Assembly (NCBI GenBank): GCA_016712345.1
Contig: JADJRH010000001.1
Coordinates: 5,025,001-5,089,000 of the forward strand
Length of the DNA: 64,000 nucleotides
Direction of reading: 5' to 3'
Source: Polyangiaceae bacterium
Lineage (GTDB): Bacteria; Myxococcota_A; Polyangia; Polyangiales; Polyangiaceae
This document shows positions 45,321 through 54,854 of this stretch, piece by piece; within the stretch, counting starts at the first letter, position 1; each line of letters begins with the position of its first letter. The notes under the pieces were generated by a model that was given only the letters and a program-made list of their open reading frames with translations, ran no database searches and had not been told where the DNA came from. The translations under genes and the position numbers were made by a program.

Positions 45321-46394
45321 GTGCTCGCGATTGAAGCGGCAAACGTCCGCAAAGTGTACAGCGGTTGGTTCGGCCGCCGTGGTGCACAAACAGCGCTGGC
45401 CGGCCTCGATATCGCCATTCCGCGCGGGACCGCTTTTGGGCTCATCGGGCTCAACGGGGCCGGCAAAACCACCTTCATCAAGATCATGCTCGGTGTTGTG
45501 CGCCCAACCGACGGTGTTGTGCGCGTGCTCGGTGGCAACCCTGAAGATCCCAACGTTCGAAGGCGAATTGGATATCTGCCCGAGCGCCTCTTTCTTACGA
45601 GCGCCTTCACTCCCAGACAGTTTCTCGGGAGCGTCGCCCGCATGAAAGGCCTGCGGCTCACAGAAAGTGTACTCATCGCCCAGCTCGAAAGAGTGGGACT
45701 CGGGCCTGACACAAACCGCAGGAACGGCGGCTTTTCAAAGGGAATGCGTCAACGATTGGGTCTTGCCGCCGCGCTCCTCGGCAGCCCGGACCTGCTCATT
45801 TTGGACGAACCCACCGACGGCGTTGACCCGCTCGGCCGCGCCGAAATTCGCAAGATACTTGCCGAAGAACGAGCGCGTGGAGCCACCCTTTTTCTCAACT
45901 CGCACCTCCTCAGCGAAACCGAACGTGTCTGCGATCGCATCGGCATTTTGGCTGCCGGCAAGCTGGTTCGTGAAGGTCGGCTCCTCGACCTTTGCGGCAG
46001 CGAAACAGCCTACCGAGCCAAGTTTGCACCCGGTTTCAACGCTCCGGCGCTCCACGAAATCGGTTTTCGCAACTCGGAGATCGAAGGCGAAATGCGCATT
46101 ATTTCCCCCACGCCTGAAGCCCTCAATCAAGCGCTCGACGCGGCTCGTTCGCGAGGCGCACTGATCATTGGCTTGGCTCGCGATCTTCGCGATCTCGAAG
46201 ACGTTCTCGCAGAAGCTTTGGGTACACAATCGCCCCAGTCGGAGAGTTCTTCTCCTCCACAACCTTTAAATGTACACACGGGTGAAACTCGCTCCACGGT
46301 AGGCCAACCGGCAGATAGTGTACACAACATCCCATCGCAAAGTGTACACAATGAATCGCTTGTGAACGCGAGCGATCTCGAGGCCGCCCTGTGA
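45321..46394 (+). CDS. ABC transporter ATP-binding protein
   Basis: This is a complete ABC nucleotide-binding subunit: Walker A GLIGLNGAGKTTFIKIMLG, signature FSKGMRQRLGLAAALLG (SKGMR in place of LSGGQ, frequent in ABC-2 exporters), Walker B DLLILDEPTDGVDP and switch NSHLLSETERV. The start is taken as GTG 45321; an ATG further upstream at 45285 is possible. The final 50 residues form a low-complexity tail whose DNA contains three GTGTACAC-like words. The stop overlaps the permease gene start by 4 bases (GTGA), so the two form an operon. Confidence 0.92.
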   Translation: MLAIEAANVRKVYSGWFGRRGAQTALAGLDIAIPRGTAFGLIGLNGAGKTTFIKIMLGVVRPTDGVVRVLGGNPEDPNVRRRIGYLPERLFLTSAFTPRQFLGSVARMKGLRLTESVLIAQLERVGLGPDTNRRNGGFSKGMRQRLGLAAALLGSPDLLILDEPTDGVDPLGRAEIRKILAEERARGATLFLNSHLLSETERVCDRIGILAAGKLVREGRLLDLCGSETAYRAKFAPGFNAPALHEIGFRNSEIEGEMRIISPTPEALNQALDAARSRGALIIGLARDLRDLEDVLAEALGTQSPQSESSSPPQPLNVHTGETRSTVGQPADSVHNIPSQSVHNESLVNASDLEAAL

Positions 46395-47227
46395 GAGCCA
46401 CCTTCACCGTCGCATCGGATCTCCTCCGTGAAGCCGCCTCCCGCCGCTGGTTTTTGGCGCTCGGCATCGGCATCACCACCGTGCTTATCGTCCTCGGTTT
46501 TGCTCTCCGCCTCGAGGTTGTCGACGGTGCGCTCGCCGCCACGCGCCTCTTCGGTCGCGAAGTGCGGACCGACATTCGATCTGTCGATGTCGCCCTTCGA
46601 TTTGTGTACCGCGCCGCCGCCTATGTTTTGTTCTACGGCGGCCTAGCGTTCGGCATTGTTGCCTGCGCCGACTTCGGACCCAGCCTCCTCGCGCCCGGCC
46701 GAATCGAACATCTGCTTTCGCTGCCTGTGAAACGCTATGAACTGTTGCTCGGAACTTTTCTGGGTGTACTCATTCTTTCGCTCATCGGTGCCGTGTACGG
46801 CGCCGGTGGATTCACCCTCATTTTTGCGGTGAAAACAGGCCACTTCACGCTCCGACCCGTGGCCGCGGCCGTGCTTGCCGGTGTCACTTTCGCTGGAATC
46901 TACGGAGCGATGTTAACGGCTGCCGTCGCGCTTCGCAGCGCGGCTCTTTCCGCCGCGGTGGGCGTCGTTCTTTTCGTGCTCGGCATCATCGCGGGCTACC
47001 GCGACAGACTCGACACGTTTTTTGAATCCGGCGCCGCTCGTGAAGCCTTTCGTGCGGTGACATTTGTGTTGCCGCGAGTCTCGGCACTTGCCGATGCATC
47101 GGCCGACATCGCCGCGTCGGCCGCCATTCGATACGACGTGCTTGCGAGCCAAATGGTCGGCCTTCTCGTGTTTGGATTTGCCTCATTGGCGCTTGGAATT
47201 CATCTCTTCGAACAGAAGGATTATTAG
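46391..47227 (+). CDS. ABC-2 type transporter permease
   Basis: The GTG-started 278-residue protein has six hydrophobic segments, among them RWFLALGIGITTVLIVLGFA, VYRAAAYVLFYGGLAFGIVA, LLLGTFLGVLILSLIGAVYG and LSAAVGVVLFVLGIIAGY. The loop LLAPGRIEHLLSLPVKRYEL is characteristic of ABC-2 permeases near the coupling helix. It overlaps the ATPase gene by 4 bases and is followed 5 bases later by the gene at 47233. The substrate is unknown; export is likely. Confidence 0.88.
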   Translation: MRATFTVASDLLREAASRRWFLALGIGITTVLIVLGFALRLEVVDGALAATRLFGREVRTDIRSVDVALRFVYRAAAYVLFYGGLAFGIVACADFGPSLLAPGRIEHLLSLPVKRYELLLGTFLGVLILSLIGAVYGAGGFTLIFAVKTGHFTLRPVAAAVLAGVTFAGIYGAMLTAAVALRSAALSAAVGVVLFVLGIIAGYRDRLDTFFESGAAREAFRAVTFVLPRVSALADASADIAASAAIRYDVLASQMVGLLVFGFASLALGIHLFEQKDY

Positions 47228-47232
47228 CCGCC

Positions 47233-48333
47233 ATGGCGAGAAAAGGCCTCTGGCTCGGTGTATTCGTGGCTCTGCTCGCCCTCTCCGCGTGGCTCATGTC
47301 CCGTGGCGACAAAGAAAAATCCACCGTACGCCCGCCCAAAGTGGAGTTTCCGCGCAACGCCACCCCCGACGAAAGTGTACGCAATCAAAAACGCCGCACC
47401 TTGCCGCCGTTGCCGTCGCCCAACAACAACGATGAAGGGTTTCGCATGCGCCGCGATCCCATGTTGGTTGCGCTCCCCGTCGACAAAAAACGCAGCGCTA
47501 TGGTCTTTGAGGTGGAGGCCCTCAAAGAAACACCAATCGCTCAAATTTGGCTGGATTGCTTGCTCGAACGCACCGACCGGCAAGGGGATGCGAGCGGTCT
47601 CGAACGTTTCAAAGAGCGTTTCGGAATTGACCCGCTCGAAGATGTGGAACGCGTGGCCGTATCGTCTGAACGGCTTGCGATCATGCAGGGCTCATTCAGC
47701 GGCGCAACGTTTGATCCATCCGTTTGGAACAAACGAACCTACGGCGAAAAGGGCGTCATCTACGAAAACCCAGAGAGCGGCCGAACGATCGCCATGTGGG
47801 GCGGCGACATGATGCTCATGTCCGGCGTTTCCGACAGCGCCGAAGCCGTTGAAGACGCCATTGATCGCCTTGAATCCACCGACCCCAATCAAAAGTCGAT
47901 TCTCAACGAAACCAACGCCTACGGGGACATCTACGGCGTTCTTTCGCCCGAAGACCTCGCCAAAATGCTCCCCGAAGAACAAGACGCCCTCGCCGAAAAA
48001 GTGCAGCAAGTGGTCGACGGCATCTCGGTCCACGTCGACGCGTCTGAAGACGTGGCCATCGTCGCCGACGTGAACGGACCGGGCGGCCAAGATCTCGAAG
48101 ACCTGTCGCGTTCGTTCGGCGCGGCGCTCGCCGCCTCGCGTTTCAAAGCAAAAAACGACGGCAACGAAGAACTCGCCAATCTCCTCGACTACGCGAAAGT
48201 GAAACAGCCCGCCGGAGGTCACTTCGCGCTCGACGTGGCGCTCCCCATCGACGTGCTCAAAACCCTCGGCCCGTGTCGAAAGTCGTCGCCACCTTCTGCG
48301 GCCACAGCTGAGCCCAAAAACACTTCAAAATAA
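47233..48333 (+). CDS. Signal-anchored hypothetical protein in the ABC operon
   Basis: The 366-residue product begins with a signal anchor (GLWLGVFVALLALSAWLMS) and a short basic/Pro linker. The soluble part is acidic: ERFKERFGIDPLEDVERVAV, YGEKGVIYENPESGRTIAMW, DSAEAVEDAIDRLESTDPNQ. This resembles periplasmic domains that gauge a substrate (DUF3352-like style), but the family is not certain. Its start is 5 bases after the permease stop, so it may be an accessory part of the exporter. Confidence 0.7.
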   Translation: MARKGLWLGVFVALLALSAWLMSRGDKEKSTVRPPKVEFPRNATPDESVRNQKRRTLPPLPSPNNNDEGFRMRRDPMLVALPVDKKRSAMVFEVEALKETPIAQIWLDCLLERTDRQGDASGLERFKERFGIDPLEDVERVAVSSERLAIMQGSFSGATFDPSVWNKRTYGEKGVIYENPESGRTIAMWGGDMMLMSGVSDSAEAVEDAIDRLESTDPNQKSILNETNAYGDIYGVLSPEDLAKMLPEEQDALAEKVQQVVDGISVHVDASEDVAIVADVNGPGGQDLEDLSRSFGAALAASRFKAKNDGNEELANLLDYAKVKQPAGGHFALDVALPIDVLKTLGPCRKSSPPSAATAEPKNTSK

Positions 48334-48418
48334 GCCCCACGTTTTCGCCGCACGCTGCGACCGACACATCCGTGTACACTGCCCGCATGAGCGTTCGGGA
48401 TGGGGGCTCGAAGGTCTG

Positions 48419-50758
48419 ATGCGTTTCTGCGAACGATGCCGAGCCTCGTTTCAATCCCGCAGCACGTGCCCGCGTGACCGCATTCCCACGCGCGCCGACA
48501 TCGCCGATCCCCTTCTCGGCGCCGTTGTCGGCGAGCGCTATCGCGTTCTCGATCGCATCGCCGCGGGCGGCATGGGCCAAGTGTACCGCGCATCCCATGT
48601 GCGCATCGCCAGCCTTTTCGCCGTGAAAGTTCTGTACGGCGACCTCGCATTCGATCCGAACATGCGCGCGCGCTTTCAACGCGAGGCCGAGGCGACAAGC
48701 CTCCTTTCGCATCGTCACATTGTGCGCGTTCTCGACTTTGGTGAAACGCCCGAAGGCCTGCTCTACCTGACCATGGAGTACGTGTCCGGGATGAGCCTCG
48801 CCGACTTGCTCGCGCGCGAAGGCCGCCTCACTCCCGAGCGCGCCGTGACGTTTGCGCGCCAAGTCGCCCGCGGCCTCGCTCACGCGCACGAACGAGGCAT
48901 TGTTCACCGCGATCTCAAAACCGACAACGTGCTCGTTGTCTGTGAAGACGAAGACGACGAAGTCGCCAAAATTTTAGACTTCGGCCTCGCTCAAATCCGC
49001 TCCGAAACGCGCCTCACGCAGGCCGGGCAAGTGTTCGGAACGCCCCAATACATGGCGCCCGAACAGTTCTTCAGCGCTGACGTCGATGCGCGTGCCGACC
49101 TTTATTCGCTCGGCGTCATGCTTCTAGAACTGCTCACCGGCGCCATCCCTTTCGATGCACCCACCGTGGCCGAACTCGCGCGCCTGCACACGCAGGTTGC
49201 GCCTCCCTCGGCGCGTGATTCCGCTCCTGAAACCCCTGCGGATCTCGATGCGATCGTCGCGCGGCTCCTCGCGAAGTCACCCGATGATCGCTTCCCGTCG
49301 GCGCGGGCGTTGCTCGACGCGCTCCGCGCGTCGAGCAACGCCCGCGCCGCCGTTCCGCTCGTGCTCAAGTCGGCGCCCGCGGTCGCGCCCGCCCTCACAG
49401 CTCTCGGCGCTCCGATCTCCCTTTCCTTCGCAATGCCGGCCGCCGGATCATCGCCGGCCGCCGGATCACCGCCGGCCGCCGGATCACCGCCGGCCACCGG
49501 GGCACCGCCGGCCGCCGGATCACCGCCGGCCGCCGGATCACCGCCGGCCACCGGGGCACCGCCGGCCGCCGGGGCACCGCCGGCCGCCGGGTCGTTTCCG
49601 CCGGCAAACGCCGGTTCGCCAAGCCCTTCCGTTGTTCAGAATACCAATAGTGCGCACTTCGGCTCCGGCGCCGCCTATCCCGCCTCCCCGAGCGGCTTTG
49701 CATCGGCGCCGGGCGTACACAATCCAAGTGTACACGCTTCGGGTGTACACATCGTTCCAACAACGCCGTCGCCCCGCCCACCGCCGCTCGCCGCGCCGGC
49801 CGCGCCCATTGCGTCCAACCCGCCGGTTGCGCCCGCTGCGCCGGTTGCACCCGCTGCGCCCCAACCGGCGGTGCCTCTCTCAGTCATCGGCCCCATCGAA
49901 GGCGCCATCCTGCGCGGCGCACCCGCTTACAACGCGGGCGACTACGCCGGTTGCTCCGCGCTTTACCAGCAAACCGCCGCCCGGCTTATCGAGCGTGAAT
50001 TGGCAACGGGACCGGCGGCGTCGCGCGCCCGCCTGCGCTCGGCGATTCGCCGAGCGCAGGCGGCGCGCGACGCCGCCTCCTCCGCCTGGGAAATGCGATA
50101 CGCCCTCGACGATGTGTACGCAGCCACCCGCGCGCCGCGGCCGGCCGAAACCGCTGCGGGTTGGCTCGGCGTGGAGGTGGCGCTCGCCGAGGTCATCGCA
50201 GCTCCGCGCTACGCGGCCGGCCACCTCGACATCATCGGCGACTACTACATCGCGCTCGCTTCTGAACTGGCGCTTGTCTTTCGTGCTTCGGATCCCGCGT
50301 CCGCCGCCGCGGATTTTCTCGATCGCATGGCTCAAAGCGCCCTTTCCCGCGGCGGCGGACAACGCTCCCTTTCCTACGTGCACGAATCGCTCACAGCGCT
50401 CTGCCGCGGCACCGACAAAACCCTCATGAGCGCTGTGGCCACCTCCGTCGGCGACAACGCGCCCGGCTCGTTCGAAACATGCCCCGCCATTGACCTCGTT
50501 GTCGACCGCATCGTCGCCGCGTTGAGAACCGGTGTGCCCGCATACAACGCCGGCGACGTACTCACGTGCGCCCGTGTGTACCGCCAGGCCGCCGTTGTGA
50601 TCATCGCCGAGATCGAATCAAAGCCCCCCTGCGCCCGCGTTGTCGAACGGCTGCGCGCAGCGATTGCCGAAGCCGGCGCCAAAGATGCCGACGGCGCCGC
50701 GTGGGCCCTACGCCGCGCCTTTGATGAACTCCTCGCCGTCGCCGCCAAGAAACGTTAG
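48419..50758 (+). CDS. Zinc-ribbon serine/threonine protein kinase with repeat linker
   Basis: The 779 residues start with a zinc-ribbon-like FCERCRASF...CPRD (Cys4, Cys7, Cys17). A full kinase domain follows: IAAGGMGQVYRASH, FAVKVLYGDL, GIVHRDLKTDNVLV, AKILDFGLAQIRS and GTPQYMAPEQFFSADVD. The linker at residues about 340-392 is a tandem PPAAGS/PPATGA repeat encoded by 18-base units. The C-terminal 280 residues contain two copies of an unnamed module: YNAGDYAGCSALYQQTAARL (about 503) and YNAGDVLTCARVYRQAAVVI (about 708). No membrane span is visible, so this kinase is probably cytosolic. It follows the ABC operon by 85 bases. Confidence 0.9.
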   Translation: MRFCERCRASFQSRSTCPRDRIPTRADIADPLLGAVVGERYRVLDRIAAGGMGQVYRASHVRIASLFAVKVLYGDLAFDPNMRARFQREAEATSLLSHRHIVRVLDFGETPEGLLYLTMEYVSGMSLADLLAREGRLTPERAVTFARQVARGLAHAHERGIVHRDLKTDNVLVVCEDEDDEVAKILDFGLAQIRSETRLTQAGQVFGTPQYMAPEQFFSADVDARADLYSLGVMLLELLTGAIPFDAPTVAELARLHTQVAPPSARDSAPETPADLDAIVARLLAKSPDDRFPSARALLDALRASSNARAAVPLVLKSAPAVAPALTALGAPISLSFAMPAAGSSPAAGSPPAAGSPPATGAPPAAGSPPAAGSPPATGAPPAAGAPPAAGSFPPANAGSPSPSVVQNTNSAHFGSGAAYPASPSGFASAPGVHNPSVHASGVHIVPTTPSPRPPPLAAPAAPIASNPPVAPAAPVAPAAPQPAVPLSVIGPIEGAILRGAPAYNAGDYAGCSALYQQTAARLIERELATGPAASRARLRSAIRRAQAARDAASSAWEMRYALDDVYAATRAPRPAETAAGWLGVEVALAEVIAAPRYAAGHLDIIGDYYIALASELALVFRASDPASAAADFLDRMAQSALSRGGGQRSLSYVHESLTALCRGTDKTLMSAVATSVGDNAPGSFETCPAIDLVVDRIVAALRTGVPAYNAGDVLTCARVYRQAAVVIIAEIESKPPCARVVERLRAAIAEAGAKDADGAAWALRRAFDELLAVAAKKR
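49436..49596 (+). repeat. 18-base tandem repeats inside the kinase gene
   Basis: About nine near-identical copies of a unit close to CCGGCCGCCGGATCACCG encode PPAAGS or PPATGA. They keep the frame, so copy-number change would lengthen or shorten the linker by six residues. Confidence 0.85.
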
Positions 50759-50839
50759 CGGCAGCCGGCGTACTCATTGGCGCCCGCGCCCGGGGTTGGT
50801 AGAGGCCAACACACAGCTTTTCGCTTGGAGGATCGGCCA

Positions 50840-52276
50840 ATGAAAACACTCACCACAAAAACAGCCCTCTTTTGCTTGATTGCAGCCACCGCATCTTTTC
50901 TCGGCGCGTGTGACGGCAACACCGGCACCGGAGGCACGGGTGGTACCGGAGGCGGCACCGGTGGTACCGGCGGAAGCACCGGCGGAACCGGCGGCACCGT
51001 TGAAGGGAAACCCGACGGCGATCCGTGCGCAGCCAACGACGAGTGCGCGGGCGGGTTTTGCCTCACGCTCGCCGACTTCGGTTTTCCCAACGGCTATTGC
51101 ACAGGCGCGTGCAACGCGTTTGTCCCGTGCGCTCTCGGCAGCGAATGCATCTACTACCAGAACGAACCTTTCTGTTTCAAAGCCTGCGCCGACATGGGCG
51201 GCTGCGGCGATGCCCAACAATGTTTGGAGATCGACCCAGACTCCGGTCTGTCGGTCTGCGCCCCCGGCTGCACCATGGACAGCCAATGTGAAGGCTACGG
51301 CATTTGCGACGAAACCTCGGGTTTTTGCGCGATTCCTGAAGACTGCAATGCGGCCGGCGACGAAGACGGCGACGGCCTGTTTGACTGCGAAGATGCCGAC
51401 TGTGCAACGAGCTGCCAAGCCCAAGTCGACGCCGCGTGCGGCGCCGCGACAGGCATCAACCTTCAGGTCGGTGTGCCCGTTCAAACCAACGGCGACAGCT
51501 CCGACGGATCGCAGCTTATGGCGGGCACCTGCTCGGGCAGCGGCAACAAAGAAGAGATCTTCAAAGTCACAGCTCCGGCCGACGTTGAAGGCATCCTCGA
51601 ACTTGCTCTTCAGTCCGCACAAGACCTTGCTGTGTACGTTCGCAGCTCCTGCAACATGCCCAGTGAACTCGGGTGCACCGACGCATTGGCCGGCGGCGCC
51701 GATCCCGAAGTGCTCAACCTCTCCATCGGCAAAGGCGAGTCGCTCTACGTTTTTGTAGACGGCTCCTCGTTCGGCGGCGCCACGGGCAACGAGGGTGCGT
51801 ACACATTGAGCACCACATTGATCGGCGTTCAAAGCGAGAGCGAAGCCAACAACGATGAAGCGTCCGCCGATCCCGTCAACATCACGGCGCTCCCCACCGC
51901 GGCTGTGGGTGACCTCGATCAAGCCACCGACGACGACGACTGGTGGTTGATTGACACCTCCGCGCTTGCGGGCAACAACACCATCCGCGCCGAAACCGTC
52001 GGCTACGGCGGCGATTCGTGCGCGCCCAACGGCGATGTGGACACCTACCTCGAAATCGTCGCCGCCGGCGGCATGTTAATCGACCCCGTCGATCCCAACG
52101 ATCCCGGCCCGAACGACGACATCAGCGGCTTCACGAACTGGTGTTCACTGGCCGAGGCCACGGGCTTGGCCCCCGGCAAATATTATCTCCACATCAAGAC
52201 CTCATCTCTTTGCATTCCCGATCCCGCCGGCCCCGACTGCATCTTCAAATACGGCATCAAGATCTCGATCCAGTAA
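50840..52276 (+). CDS. Cys-rich surface lipoprotein with pre-peptidase-like domains
   Basis: The ATG at 50840 follows GGAGG (50827-50831). The 478-residue product has a lipoprotein signal (ATASFLGACDG, Cys24). A Gly/Thr linker (TGGTGGTGGGTGGTGG) is followed by a Cys-rich region (about 60-200: DPCAANDECAGGFCL, CTMDSQCEGYGICDETSGFC) and then two beta-rich modules resembling bacterial pre-peptidase C-terminal domains (EEIFKVTAPADVEGILELAL, DDDDWWLIDTSALAGNNTIR). Many Asp/Asn residues suggest calcium binding. The function is unknown. Confidence 0.8.
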   Translation: MKTLTTKTALFCLIAATASFLGACDGNTGTGGTGGTGGGTGGTGGSTGGTGGTVEGKPDGDPCAANDECAGGFCLTLADFGFPNGYCTGACNAFVPCALGSECIYYQNEPFCFKACADMGGCGDAQQCLEIDPDSGLSVCAPGCTMDSQCEGYGICDETSGFCAIPEDCNAAGDEDGDGLFDCEDADCATSCQAQVDAACGAATGINLQVGVPVQTNGDSSDGSQLMAGTCSGSGNKEEIFKVTAPADVEGILELALQSAQDLAVYVRSSCNMPSELGCTDALAGGADPEVLNLSIGKGESLYVFVDGSSFGGATGNEGAYTLSTTLIGVQSESEANNDEASADPVNITALPTAAVGDLDQATDDDDWWLIDTSALAGNNTIRAETVGYGGDSCAPNGDVDTYLEIVAAGGMLIDPVDPNDPGPNDDISGFTNWCSLAEATGLAPGKYYLHIKTSSLCIPDPAGPDCIFKYGIKISIQ

Positions 52277-52481
52277 CAACCGCTCGCGCTTTCGCCGTTT
52301 ACGCGGCGTTCCGAGCGTTTCGACAAGACTCCTGCCCGGCGTTGTTGAACCGCCTTGCTGAAGCGCAGTCACATCGAATTGCGCACAGTTCGTATTCCAA
52401 AAAGCCCCCGAAATTTTCTGAAACGCCCCGCCCTGCTCCGCGCTTGGCATCCGCGCGCGGTTCGGACTACACCGCACCGCC

Positions 52482-53597
52482 ATGAGCCTGCGTGCACGTC
52501 TCGCGATGCCCTGTTTTGTCGCCGCGAGCCTCTTCTTCACAGCTTGCTCCGGTGACGGTGGCAACAAACCCACAGACGCCGGCGCGCCCGACGCGTCCTC
52601 CAAAGAACCCGTCGTCGGCGGCAAACTCGGTGCAGTCATCGCTTCCGCCGCGGCCGGATCCACCGCCGCCCCCAAAGCGAAAAGCAAAGACCCCAACGAA
52701 CCGCCCGAAAACGGCATTTTTGCCGCAGGCGAAGCCGATCTGCGCCAAGCCAAAACAGCCCCTCCCAAAGTCGATATCCTCAGCGAAGGTGCCGATCCAA
52801 AGATCGACCTCACGTACAAACTCACCGCCGCCGAACAGAAAGTGTCCGTCACCGTCGGCATGCGGATGGGCCAAGGTGCTCGCCTTCCAACCGTCACATT
52901 TGACCTTTCGATCAAGCCTGAAAAGGCCAAAGACGACAAACCCAAAGAGGGTACACCCGCGCCGCCCACACGCCTCGCAGCCACCGTCACAGCCGTAGGT
53001 GTACCTCCCGAGCAACCCCTCCCCAAAGAACTTGGAGAAGCCATTGGCAAGCTCAAAGGCACCGTGGTTCGCTGGGATCTGGGCTCATCAGGCGCCGCAT
53101 CCAACTACGCTGTTGAAGCGCCCAAAGACGCCGCGGCCGGCCTTGAACTCATCCTCGACGCGCTCGTCGACACGCTCAGCACGTCCACGCTCGTCACGCC
53201 CGGCAAACCCATTGGCAAAGACGGCTATTGGATCGTCGCCGATCGCGCCAAAACAGCCGTCGGCCTCGACGTCGTGCGCTTCCGCGTTTTCAAAATTCTC
53301 GGCGTTGAAAATGGCAACGTCACGCTGTCCATCGATATTCGCCAATACTCCGCCGACCCAATTCTCAAACTCGACGCCGGCCCCGGCCAAAAACAAGAAA
53401 TGCCCATGGAGATGTTTGAGTCCCAGGGCAAAGGCCAAATCGTGTGGAACGCCGACACATTCCTCCCCAACTCCGGTGAAGTGAAAGAAGGCGTCGGCGC
53501 CAAACTCGCCGGTGGTCAAGGTGGCCGCTCCGCCGTCGTTCAGACAGAACTCACAGGCCAAATCGCACCGCTCAGCGCGCCCGCCAAAAAACCGTAA
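52482..53597 (+). CDS. Lipoprotein, unknown function
   Basis: The 371-residue product has a signal ending in FVAASLFFTACSGD (lipobox Cys22). A low-complexity Ala/Lys/Pro part is followed by a beta-rich domain (KIDLTYKLTAAEQKVSVTVG, YWIVADRAKTAVGLDVVRFR, QGKGQIVWNADTFLPNSGEV). I do not recognise a family. It stands between the Cys-rich lipoprotein gene and a convergent TerB-like gene. Confidence 0.7.
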   Translation: MSLRARLAMPCFVAASLFFTACSGDGGNKPTDAGAPDASSKEPVVGGKLGAVIASAAAGSTAAPKAKSKDPNEPPENGIFAAGEADLRQAKTAPPKVDILSEGADPKIDLTYKLTAAEQKVSVTVGMRMGQGARLPTVTFDLSIKPEKAKDDKPKEGTPAPPTRLAATVTAVGVPPEQPLPKELGEAIGKLKGTVVRWDLGSSGAASNYAVEAPKDAAAGLELILDALVDTLSTSTLVTPGKPIGKDGYWIVADRAKTAVGLDVVRFRVFKILGVENGNVTLSIDIRQYSADPILKLDAGPGQKQEMPMEMFESQGKGQIVWNADTFLPNSGEVKEGVGAKLAGGQGGRSAVVQTELTGQIAPLSAPAKKP

Positions 53598-53623
53598 TTA
53601 TGCGTGTTGTGTACGCAGCGGCG

Positions 53624-54160
53624 CTACGCTTGTTTTTCGCCTGAATCGACGCCCTCGGCGCCCTCATTTCCTTCAGCGGCCGAAGCCTCCTGCATGGCCA
53701 ACCGCGCTCGATGCGCCTCCTCAAGCCGCGTGTTGATCGTTGTTCGCAACGTTTTCAGATCGTACCGATCCGGCCGATCACCCTCCGGCAGCTCCGCGAT
53801 TTCCTGAGCAATCGCATCGGCGTGTTCCCGCGGCGCTTTGGGAATCTTCAGCAAATCCCCCAGTTGATCGAGAGCCTTTTGCTCGCCTTCTTCCACAACG
53901 CCGTCGAGCCGCGTCATCCACGAGGCCACTGCGTACACAAAGAGCCGGTCGGCCTTCGTCATCTCGCTGCGATCGATCACACTCAGATCGGTTCGCTGCT
54001 TTGTTGCCTGATCGATTTCCGCGAGTTCATCGAGTTCCAGGCCCTCTTCCATCGCCGTCCGAACGATTGCGTCGGCCTCGTCCGAATCCAGATGTCCGTC
54101 CGACCAACCGATGGCGGCCAACGCGATAAACACGTCGCGTCCAAGCTTGTGCTCGCTCAT
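53624..54160 (-). CDS. TerB-like protein
   Basis: The 178-residue protein has two TerB-type acidic segments: FIALAAIGWSDGHLDSDEAD near the start and ASWMTRLDGVVEEGEQKALD in the middle, each placing Asp/Glu residues for metal binding between helices. The C-terminus is acidic and Ala/Glu-rich without structure. No signal peptide is present. It is followed on the plus strand by the convergent lipoprotein gene, and upstream on the minus strand by the YciI-like gene (19 bases between), so it probably belongs to a small minus-strand operon (54781 to 53624). Confidence 0.75.
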   Translation of the reverse strand: MSEHKLGRDVFIALAAIGWSDGHLDSDEADAIVRTAMEEGLELDELAEIDQATKQRTDLSVIDRSEMTKADRLFVYAVASWMTRLDGVVEEGEQKALDQLGDLLKIPKAPREHADAIAQEIAELPEGDRPDRYDLKTLRTTINTRLEEAHRARLAMQEASAAEGNEGAEGVDSGEKQA

Positions 54161-54179
54161 GGCTGCACCATATCAGACA

Positions 54180-54461
54180 TCATTTCCCGCCGACCACGAC
54201 CGTCCATTCACGCACCGCAATCTTCGTCCAGATTCCATTTTGAGCGTACGAGTCGGCCGCCAATTCCTTTTCCACTTCTTCTTTCGACTCCGCCCGCACA
54301 ATCAAAAGTCCCGCGTCCATCGGGTCTTGAAGCGCCCCGCCCATCACCAACATCCCTTTTTCGTGCATCTCGCGCAGATGAGCCAAGTGCGCCTCCCGGT
54401 ACGGAGCGCGTTTTTCAGCCACGTTCTCCACGAAATGCGTCATCACAGCAAACGTCTTCAT
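54180..54461 (-). CDS. YciI-family protein
   Basis: This 93-residue protein matches the YciI fold of small ferredoxin-like enzymes: MKTFAVMTHFVENVAEKRAP, EAHLAHLREMHEKGMLVMGG and AGLLIVRAESKEEVEKELAA, DSYAQNGIWTKIAVREW. The conserved His (in EAHLAHL) and Asp (in DSYAQNG) form the putative active site. GGGAG lies 10 bases before the ATG. It is flanked by genes on the same strand. The substrate is unknown. Confidence 0.9.
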   Translation of the reverse strand: MKTFAVMTHFVENVAEKRAPYREAHLAHLREMHEKGMLVMGGALQDPMDAGLLIVRAESKEEVEKELAADSYAQNGIWTKIAVREWTVVVGGK

Positions 54462-54502
54462 TGTTCAAATCTCCCTCAAAACAAGGCTAAATGGCCTGCT
54501 TT

Positions 54503-54781
54503 TCAATTGTCCTTCGGCGCAGGGGAACTCGCATCGTTTGGTAAGGCGCGCTCCAAAATAAGCGTCATCTCGTCCTCGGTGGGACGCCCCCGGTTGCCGC
54601 CGCGCAGCTTCCACCCCGGCCGTTTCTGCAACACCGCCACCGCGGCGCGAAACAACTCGGATCGAATGTCCGGCATCTCCGCCGCCCATTCATAGCCGTC
54701 CAGCTCCCCCTCGTAATCGTCGGGAAACTCGCACCGCACAACAAGCCGCAGCGAAAACTCGCGCTCTTCCACGTAACGCAT
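54503..54781 (-). CDS. Small hypothetical protein
   Basis: The 92-residue product (MRYVEEREFSLRLVVRCEFP, then DDYEGELDGYEWAAEMPDIR) is soluble and mixed alpha/beta, with a disordered acidic C-terminus. No family is recognised. It is the first gene of the probable minus-strand operon that continues to the YciI-like and TerB-like genes. On the plus strand a long open frame overlaps it, but that is only the 5' extension of the glycogen phosphorylase frame. Confidence 0.65.
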   Translation of the reverse strand: MRYVEEREFSLRLVVRCEFPDDYEGELDGYEWAAEMPDIRSELFRAAVAVLQKRPGWKLRGGNRGRPTEDEMTLILERALPNDASSPAPKDN

Positions 54782-54854
54782 GCGGCGGCACGTTAGCAGG
54801 TCACAAACAAAACGGCCCGCCGGACAAGCCGACGAGCCGCACTTGTGTACACAA

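Noticed and set aside
49436..49596. Regular repeats that might be a second CRISPR or a minisatellite without coding role
   Set aside because: They are contiguous 18-base units without spacers and keep the reading frame of a kinase linker.
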